Origin: a virus
DNA length: 64,000 nucleotides
Virus record (IMG/VR): IMGVR_UViG_3300035698_029289
Span: 1 to 64,000 of that record
Reading direction: 5' to 3' (one strand)
Position numbers and translations under genes: made by a program. This document shows positions 57,724 to 64,000 of the stretch, in pieces. Position 1 is the stretch's first letter, and every line of letters begins with the position of its first letter. The notes under the pieces were generated by a model, which was not told the DNA's origin, searched no databases, and saw nothing but the letters and a program-made list of their open reading frames with translations.

Positions 57724-59022
57724 ATGGGATGGTTAAGTAATATGTGGGGAAAAGTTCAGGATGTTTGGGGAGGAGGGCTTCCGGCACGGCCACAAGAACA
57801 GAGGCCAATTCTTCCTTTAGGAGTAGGTCCTGCGGGAATTACGCCACCATGGGGAGCTAGGCCAGTTCAGGCTGCTGCTCCAACTACACCTCAAACTCAA
57901 TGGAGGACTCCTGAGCAAGAAGCTCAATTAAGGGCTTTTGATATTGCTCAGCGCAGTGGTGGAGTACCATCTGGTGGAAGTTATCCAGGAGCAGCTCCAG
58001 GGCCAGCAACAGCAGGGCCAGCAGCAGCAGGGCCAACAGGTCCTTCTGCAGAAGAGATAGCAAGACAAAGAGAATTGGAAGAGATTGAAGGCATATTCGG
58101 ACAAACTAAAGACTATCTTGGAACTCTCGAAGCACGATATCGGGAAGAACTTCCGGCATCTGAGCAGAGAGTAGCAACTTCTTATGAAGCAGCATTAGTT
58201 CCCATTGAGGAAAGAGCTGCTACTCAAGCAGGTCTTATTTCAGGTCAGGAGGAAACGGTTTCGAAAGAAGAGGCTTCTGCCTTGGCTCAAGCTCGCCAGC
58301 GCTATGGTGAACTTCAACAGGGAATTATTTCTCGGTTTGGAGCTGGAACCTCAGCAGGACCAGCAGCAAGCGAGATTTTGGCAAGGGAGACACAGAGAAC
58401 GTTTGCGGGTGTTCAAGAAGCAGCTCAAACAGCCATGACTGATCTTACTTCAGAGTCACGACGGCTTTCAGATTTTGTCGGCAGACAAAAGGAAGTCCTG
58501 GCAAAACAAAAAGCCGATAGCATCAAAGAAATTAGACTCAAGTTCAATGCTGGATTGGCTCAAATTCAAGCGATGAAAGGTCAATCAGAGATAGAAAAAG
58601 CAAAGGCTCGCCTTGGAACAATGCAAGCATATCAACAGCAGGCATTTCAAATTGCACAGGCAGACAAAGCCTTTGAAAGACAACTGGAGTTATTCGAAAC
58701 AACCAAACAGGATCAACTATCACAGCAATTCATAACGAAGACTGGAATTGCACCTGAGGCAGCTTTAACATATCAAAGACTTCTAGCGGGTGGCAAAGGA
58801 TATACACCGGCCGCAGCAGCAGAAGTAATGGAATTTCCAACCACTGGATTCGGAGGAGGAGTAAGTCCTTTCGCTACGGGATGGCAACATGACCCTGCTT
58901 CTAATATTTGGTATAACGAACAAACGGGAGAAAGGCTTCCTTACGGACAATCTCCGGGAGGAGCAGGGCAAGGTATGGGTGCGGGAAGTATGTACGACTT
59001 GAATATACCAGGTCAAGGATAA
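57724..59022 (+). CDS. internal virion protein-like (432 aa)
   Basis: A GGGAGGTG site precedes MGWLSNMWGKVQDVWGGGL. A Pro/Ala/Gly-rich front is followed by long Ala/Gln-rich helices (EARYREELPASEQRVATSY and on) and a Gly-rich end. This resembles the ejected internal proteins of podoviruses. No enzyme motif is seen. Confidence 0.65.
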   Translation: MGWLSNMWGKVQDVWGGGLPARPQEQRPILPLGVGPAGITPPWGARPVQAAAPTTPQTQWRTPEQEAQLRAFDIAQRSGGVPSGGSYPGAAPGPATAGPAAAGPTGPSAEEIARQRELEEIEGIFGQTKDYLGTLEARYREELPASEQRVATSYEAALVPIEERAATQAGLISGQEETVSKEEASALAQARQRYGELQQGIISRFGAGTSAGPAASEILARETQRTFAGVQEAAQTAMTDLTSESRRLSDFVGRQKEVLAKQKADSIKEIRLKFNAGLAQIQAMKGQSEIEKAKARLGTMQAYQQQAFQIAQADKAFERQLELFETTKQDQLSQQFITKTGIAPEAALTYQRLLAGGKGYTPAAAAEVMEFPTTGFGGGVSPFATGWQHDPASNIWYNEQTGERLPYGQSPGGAGQGMGAGSMYDLNIPGQG

Positions 59023-59031
59023 GGAGTAACT

Positions 59032-62000
59032 ATGCCGAATAACGCTTTACAGGAAGCAACCAGTTTCTTTAGGCGTGGCGTGGCTACAATAAAGTCTCTT
59101 CCGAAAAAGATTAAGAAAGCAGTCGTGCCAAGCCTGGAAAAGTTAGAACGTGACTATCAAAAAGAAGTCGCAAAGGCTTTTAGTGGTTACAAAAAGCTCA
59201 AAGTAAGTTACCCCGGACAAATCGCTCAAAGAGCCTATCAGTTGGCAAGGGCTAGACCAGCAGAGCGTCTTCAAGTCTTCAAAGGAGTCCCAGAAGCCGC
59301 TTGGAAAGGAATAATAAAGCCTTTGGTGAAACCGCTCGGAGAAATTCCTGTTATGCCAGCTGGAGGGTTTTTTCAACCGCCTCCAACTGAAATTAAAACT
59401 ACTGGCCCAAAACCTTGGCAATTTAAAGTTACAACCAAGCCAAGAGAAGAACCACCAATTAAATTAAAAGAATTCTTCGAGCCAAAAGAATATATCGGCG
59501 GCAAAGTAGGAAGGGCAATATCAGGAACAATTTACGACATTATCGGTTCTTTAACGCCAGAACACTACATTAGAGCGATTCCCAAATTTGGCTATAAAAT
59601 TTCTCCAAAAGGTGCATTTAAAGGGGCTTTGTCTATGCTTGGCATTTCTCAAATCTTGAAGAAATTGAACACAGGCAAAGACTTAACTAAAGAAGAGGCG
59701 GCTGTAGTTGGAATAATGGGGGCAGTCATTGGAGCGGTGGAACCCCGCCCACTTAGTTCAGCTTCTACCACGGAATTAGGAGCGGCTCGGAAAAGATTGG
59801 CTAAAAATTATGGTTTTGAGTTAAAAGATTTTAGTAATTCGGAGATATTAAAAAGGAAAGCGACAAAGGTTTGGTTAGATATTCATCCAGACAGACATCC
59901 AGAGAATCCTGCTGCTTATGAAAAACCAATGGCTCAATTCAACCGAGATTTTGAAATCGTTAGTTCTGCTAAACCTCCCTCTCTCAAGCTACCGAATATT
60001 TTAGAGTGGCTCAAAACCCTGTGGAGTAAACCAAAAGCAGGAGAAAAGGCTTTAATAAAGGTTAAGCAACCACCTGTTGGAATGCCTCCTGTTCCAGTCG
60101 GAGCAGGTCCCCTTGTTCCTGTGGGTCCACCACCTCCACCAAGTGCCATAGTTCCGCCCAAACTGCCAATTGGAGAGGGCAGGATTTCTCCAGCCGAACA
60201 GCAACGAATAACCCAAATGAAAATTAGCGAAGCCGAGACTAAGGCAATAGAAGAAATGAAGCCGAAGCTAAGAGTCCGGGGAGCATTGGAGGGATTGCCA
60301 CTTGAGGCGGCAATTCCGACACCGCTGGAAGAAGCGATAAGGGCAAAAGAACCTAGAATCAAAATAGAACCAGAACCTTTGGTAAAAGTTAGGCCACCAG
60401 TAGAGAAAGCCCCAGCAATTCCCACAGAACTAGAACCATTTAAATTTCAAGATGTCAACCAAGAGAAAATTATACACATGGAGTGGGATAAAGGAAATCC
60501 ATATCGTCACGATCTTGAAGGTGCTGGAGATATTTTCAGAGAATTAACAAAAAGAAGGTCTGACTTTGGTTATATTACAGAAAAGGTAAATAGAATTGAT
60601 AGGCTACTAACCGGCATTGAAACTGGGAAATTACATCCAGATGATAGCTTGGAGGCAGCATTGAAGCAAAATGCTGATAGATTAAAACAACTTGAAAGTC
60701 TTTGGAATAAACAACCAATTACAAACGAGGCACAAGGCGTAGCAAGAGACTTAAATATTGCGTTGATTAAGGGAGATTATAAAACCGCAAGAACACTACT
60801 TGAACAAATAAAATCTCCAGATTTCTACGCCCAAGTTACTAAAGAAGTAAAACCACCAGTAGAGAAAGTGCCAGGCGTATCAATAGATGTAGCTGAACTC
60901 GATAGGGCTGTAGCGAAGCTACCGAAAGAACCCGTTGATAATATTATTGCAAAGATTAAGGAAAAACTTGCAGTAGAGACTAATTCTCTTGAGGTTTCTG
61001 CTCTTCGACAAGAATTAAAGGTGTTTATAGAAGGGAAAAAGATGGGTGCTACCGAATTTCCTAATATGGAATTATCAGCTGAACTTAACAAGTTAACTCG
61101 GGATGGTGTTCCAGTAGCAGAGGCACTAGAAAGGGTTTTATCAAAACCATCAACAGAAGAAGCATTAGGGGTAGCAAAAGAAGCCAGAATTTTGGCTGAA
61201 GCAAGAAAAGAAGTTAAAGAAGAGTTTGGAGCGGGCTATGAATTGAAAACTGGGGGAGAACTACAAAACATTCTAAAAAGAATGGTTCCTACAAAAGAAG
61301 GAGAATGGTCATTGCCTCGAATTATAGATGGAGAACCGGTAAAGTGGGATGAAATCGGCAGAGACTTAGGTTTCCCCGGCAAGAAGTTTAAGGAAATAGA
61401 ACTGACAGAGGGAGAAAATGTTGTTGTTGATGCTGATCTCTACAATATGTTTGTTCAACTCAAGGGCGGTCAACCGGGTGCCAGACCGACAAGAATAAAA
61501 GTGAGGAAGCCAAGAATTTCAAAAGCCAGAATCAAGAAGTGGCATGAGAAATTGCCTTCAGAAGCTTTCAAGGTAGTTCAAAACTACTTGGGTGAAGTTA
61601 CGGGGGTAGTCGTTGAGCCTAGCAAGAAGGTTAGAGCTAAAATTATTTCACGGGAGCTACAACCAAAGATAAAAGAAGAAAGAGAGTTTTTGAAAAGCCT
61701 CGGGAAAGCCCCTTCTTTGCCAAAGCAAGTTGACAAGATTGCGAGAATGATAAGAAAGGCGACAGATGATGCTCTCAAAAAGAAGATTGCCACTAGAACC
61801 ACAGAAGCGGGCAATGAGGTTCCAATAATAAGAGGCGGTCAAACTATAGGTCGAGAGTTAGTTGATGATGCGAGCAAACTAAAAGACATTCGTTCAATAG
61901 AAAAAATTGGTGTTGATTATGAGCGGAATTTCGAGAAAGTGTTTGGGGATAGAATAGGATTGGTAAAGAGAGAAATCCTTAATCCTTATCTTGATGCTAA

Positions 62001-64000
62001 AACTGAGAGGTCGGACTTTGAAGCAATGAAAAGAGAAGAGTTAACGGAAAAAATTGTTGAGAAATATGGTATCCGCAAGGGGTCGAAAGAATCGGCGGCA
62101 GTCCAGGCATATGGAGAAAAAGAGATGAGCCTGGAAGATTTGCAGAAAGGGTTCCCCGAAAAATGGGAAGGCATTGTTAAGGCGGATGAATGGTTTAGAA
62201 AAGAATATGACGCACTTCTTCTAAAAGTCAACAAGATTAGGGTGCAAATAGGGAAAAAACCAATCGAGGCACGAGAGGATTATTATCGTCACTTTTGGGA
62301 ACTATCTGGCTTTGAGGGGTTTGTCAATGTTTTCAGACAAAGCTATGAAGTCGATCCTCTCTTGGTCGGTGTTTCCGAGTATACCCAACCCATTAGCCGC
62401 TGGTTGTCTTTCGCCCAGCGACGATTCGGAATCGGCGGTTATAAAATGGATGCCATCGGCGGCTATCTTAATTATCTCAAGCCGGCAAGTTATGCCATTT
62501 ATATCGATCCTCATATCGGGAAATTTAGGGCATTGAAAGATGCATTAGCGGAACAGACAAAAGACACCAAACACTTGAACAACTTTATTTGGTTTTTGAA
62601 TCAATATGCCAATGGGTTGGCAGGTAAAACTAATGCCCTTGATCGCCCTATCAACGATATCTTGGGGCGGAAGTTGAGCATTTTGGTTAGAGGTTTAAAT
62701 CGACGAATTAAAAACAATATCATCTTGGGGAACCTTAGTCCACAATTGGCTCAAGTTCTTAACCTTCCTCAGTCATTGGCGACTGCTGGAGTGAAAAATA
62801 ATATGGCAGCAAGTTGGGAGGCGATCACAAATGGCATTGTTAGGGAAAAAGGGAAAGACTTTGTTTTTGAAAACTCGGGGTTCATACGCGAAAGAAGTCG
62901 GGCATATAAGAAATTCGATCCCACTTTATTTGAGAAACCGAGTCAACTTGCTGGATGGATTGGCAGGACACTAGAAGAACTTACCACACGAATTACTTGG
63001 GGAGCCCAATTTAGAAGTGCTATTGAAAGGGGGCTGGACAAAGAAGAGGCAATCCGTTTTGCGGAAAGAGAAACAAAGAGAGTAATGGCTGGACGGTTAG
63101 TCGGAGATTTGCCGATTGCCTATCAATCCCAATATCTTGGCAATATGGCTTTAGCTTTTCAACTTGAGGTTGGCAATGCAATTCTTTATTACAAGGATAT
63201 TGTTTCAGAGCAAATTCCTTTTACTAAAGGTTGGAAAAAAGTTCTTGGAACTCTTGTCAAATTAATGGTTTGGTCATGGGCATTTAATGCAGTATTTAAG
63301 AGGATGCGTGGGAATAAGCCACTTTTAGACCCAATAGATGCTGTTACTGATGCTCTTTTCGAAGAAGACATGACTGCTCTTGAAAGAGGAGGAAGGCTGG
63401 TTGGTGAATTCCTTGCAAATGTTCCGGGCGGACACTACCTTGCTCGACTTTATCCCGAGGAAGGAATTATGATACCGACAGCAATAGAAGAAGAACCGAT
63501 TCGTTTGCCGACCAGAAGAGCATTGTTCGGAAGAGAATTTGCGGGAAGATGGGGGGTTCCACCCGTTATTTCCGGCCTGACTAGGCCCGAATTGATTATC
63601 CCTCAGGTGGGAGGAGCTCAAATCAAAAAAACATGGGACGCTTGGCAGGCAGTCAAGCGCGGAGCTTCCGTCACTGCTACTGGTAGGGAAAGATTTCCCA
63701 TTGAAGGCCTTGCTGATAAAATCCAAGCCCTTCTTTTCGGACAATATTCAATCCCAGAAGCGCAAGAATATTTTGATGAACTGGAGAAAATTGATAGGCT
63801 CAAAAGACAAGAAATTAGCGAACGTATGGATGAGGCTGCTACTGCCATGGCTTTTATCAGAGATTACCAACGAGTGGCAACTCCGGAAGAACGATTAAAG
63901 ATTTTCAATGATTATAAAAGCAAGGGATTGCTTAATGAAAGAGTTGAAGCAAGAATCAAGCGATATGTAAAGGAACAAAGGAAGGAAATCGGAGTAACCG
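59032..64000 (+). CDS. giant internal virion / polyvalent-type protein, runs off the window
   Basis: AAGGAGTAACT precedes MPNNALQEATSFFRRGVAT. I read it as open to the window end, at least 1656 residues. Residues about 250-310 contain KVWLDIHPDRHPENPAAYE (HPD at 285-287), a J-domain-like segment. Two Pro-rich linkers and long charged helices follow. The last third (NALDRPINDILGRKLSILV and FAERETKRVMAGRLVGDLP) resembles large phage proteins thought to be ejected with the DNA. Two or three amphipathic or membrane-like stretches occur near residue 1420. No protease or lysozyme motif was recognised. Confidence 0.75.
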   Translation, partial: MPNNALQEATSFFRRGVATIKSLPKKIKKAVVPSLEKLERDYQKEVAKAFSGYKKLKVSYPGQIAQRAYQLARARPAERLQVFKGVPEAAWKGIIKPLVKPLGEIPVMPAGGFFQPPPTEIKTTGPKPWQFKVTTKPREEPPIKLKEFFEPKEYIGGKVGRAISGTIYDIIGSLTPEHYIRAIPKFGYKISPKGAFKGALSMLGISQILKKLNTGKDLTKEEAAVVGIMGAVIGAVEPRPLSSASTTELGAARKRLAKNYGFELKDFSNSEILKRKATKVWLDIHPDRHPENPAAYEKPMAQFNRDFEIVSSAKPPSLKLPNILEWLKTLWSKPKAGEKALIKVKQPPVGMPPVPVGAGPLVPVGPPPPPSAIVPPKLPIGEGRISPAEQQRITQMKISEAETKAIEEMKPKLRVRGALEGLPLEAAIPTPLEEAIRAKEPRIKIEPEPLVKVRPPVEKAPAIPTELEPFKFQDVNQEKIIHMEWDKGNPYRHDLEGAGDIFRELTKRRSDFGYITEKVNRIDRLLTGIETGKLHPDDSLEAALKQNADRLKQLESLWNKQPITNEAQGVARDLNIALIKGDYKTARTLLEQIKSPDFYAQVTKEVKPPVEKVPGVSIDVAELDRAVAKLPKEPVDNIIAKIKEKLAVETNSLEVSALRQELKVFIEGKKMGATEFPNMELSAELNKLTRDGVPVAEALERVLSKPSTEEALGVAKEARILAEARKEVKEEFGAGYELKTGGELQNILKRMVPTKEGEWSLPRIIDGEPVKWDEIGRDLGFPGKKFKEIELTEGENVVVDADLYNMFVQLKGGQPGARPTRIKVRKPRISKARIKKWHEKLPSEAFKVVQNYLGEVTGVVVEPSKKVRAKIISRELQPKIKEEREFLKSLGKAPSLPKQVDKIARMIRKATDDALKKKIATRTTEAGNEVPIIRGGQTIGRELVDDASKLKDIRSIEKIGVDYERNFEKVFGDRIGLVKREILNPYLDAKTERSDFEAMKREELTEKIVEKYGIRKGSKESAAVQAYGEKEMSLEDLQKGFPEKWEGIVKADEWFRKEYDALLLKVNKIRVQIGKKPIEAREDYYRHFWELSGFEGFVNVFRQSYEVDPLLVGVSEYTQPISRWLSFAQRRFGIGGYKMDAIGGYLNYLKPASYAIYIDPHIGKFRALKDALAEQTKDTKHLNNFIWFLNQYANGLAGKTNALDRPINDILGRKLSILVRGLNRRIKNNIILGNLSPQLAQVLNLPQSLATAGVKNNMAASWEAITNGIVREKGKDFVFENSGFIRERSRAYKKFDPTLFEKPSQLAGWIGRTLEELTTRITWGAQFRSAIERGLDKEEAIRFAERETKRVMAGRLVGDLPIAYQSQYLGNMALAFQLEVGNAILYYKDIVSEQIPFTKGWKKVLGTLVKLMVWSWAFNAVFKRMRGNKPLLDPIDAVTDALFEEDMTALERGGRLVGEFLANVPGGHYLARLYPEEGIMIPTAIEEEPIRLPTRRALFGREFAGRWGVPPVISGLTRPELIIPQVGGAQIKKTWDAWQAVKRGASVTATGRERFPIEGLADKIQALLFGQYSIPEAQEYFDELEKIDRLKRQEISERMDEAATAMAFIRDYQRVATPEERLKIFNDYKSKGLLNERVEARIKRYVKEQRKEIGVT

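Noticed and set aside
59934-63848. Several minus-strand ORFs under the giant virion gene
   Set aside because: They are short, unconnected, without ribosome sites, and lie opposite a continuous coding frame.

Overview
The window reads as part of a large double-stranded DNA phage genome, probably podovirus-like. It has a terminase, a portal, a scaffold-like gene, an SU10-type major capsid protein, a tail adaptor, a tail protein and a giant internal virion protein. I see no tape-measure gene, no tail-sheath gene and no integrase. Start sites use strong AGGAGGTG ribosome sites or lie just downstream of sigma70-like promoters, so the host is bacterial. The standard bacterial code fits, with TAA, TAG and TGA all used as stops. 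Nothing here identifies the host. Both ends are cut: one gene runs off the left edge and the giant virion gene runs off the right.

Layout. (1) 1-4.26 kb, minus strand: about 18 very small, tightly coupled early genes, several zinc-binding or membrane peptides, from one promoter at about 4.25 kb. (2) 4.7-7.13 kb, plus strand: small genes, a HAD-like protein and a sugar-nucleotide epimerase. (3) 7.13-9.79 kb, minus strand: a tRNA operon with 14 tRNAs, two candidate structured RNAs, an HNH endonuclease and three small ORFs that begin at or within four bases of tRNA 3' ends. (4) 9.83-11.34 kb, minus strand: an ARPP-1-like protein, a conserved-looking phage protein and a Phd-like antitoxin fold. 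(5) 11.44-23.3 kb, plus strand: regulators and packaging/head genes (terS, a methyltransferase, a nuclease, a terL split in two, portal, scaffold, capsid). (6) 23.3-37.7 kb: a long glycan locus inside the structural region, with many glycosyltransferases, epimerases, methyltransferases, a cytidylyltransferase and a LicD protein. (7) 37.7-46.9 kb: appendage genes (collagen-like fibre, LamG-like protein, two paralogous fibre tips), interrupted by a second glycan block with a sulfotransferase. (8) 46.9-64 kb: adaptor, tail, fibre/carbohydrate-binding and internal virion proteins, riddled with homing endonucleases and one intein.

The genes appear to build a particle with fibres and carbohydrate-binding tips. 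The glycan genes probably remodel the host envelope or decorate the virion with phosphorylated, methylated and sulfated sugars. The tRNAs would support translation after host shut-off.

The most unusual signals are: five promoter-hairpin-terminator leaders placed before late gene blocks; protein genes punctuated by tRNAs; a capsid C-terminus rebuilt beyond an inserted HNH gene; a structural gene left with an ATT start beside an inserted endonuclease; a deletion scar of a glycosyltransferase paralogue; and an HPD J-domain-like segment in the giant virion protein. All functions are inferred from reading motifs by eye. No database search was run.
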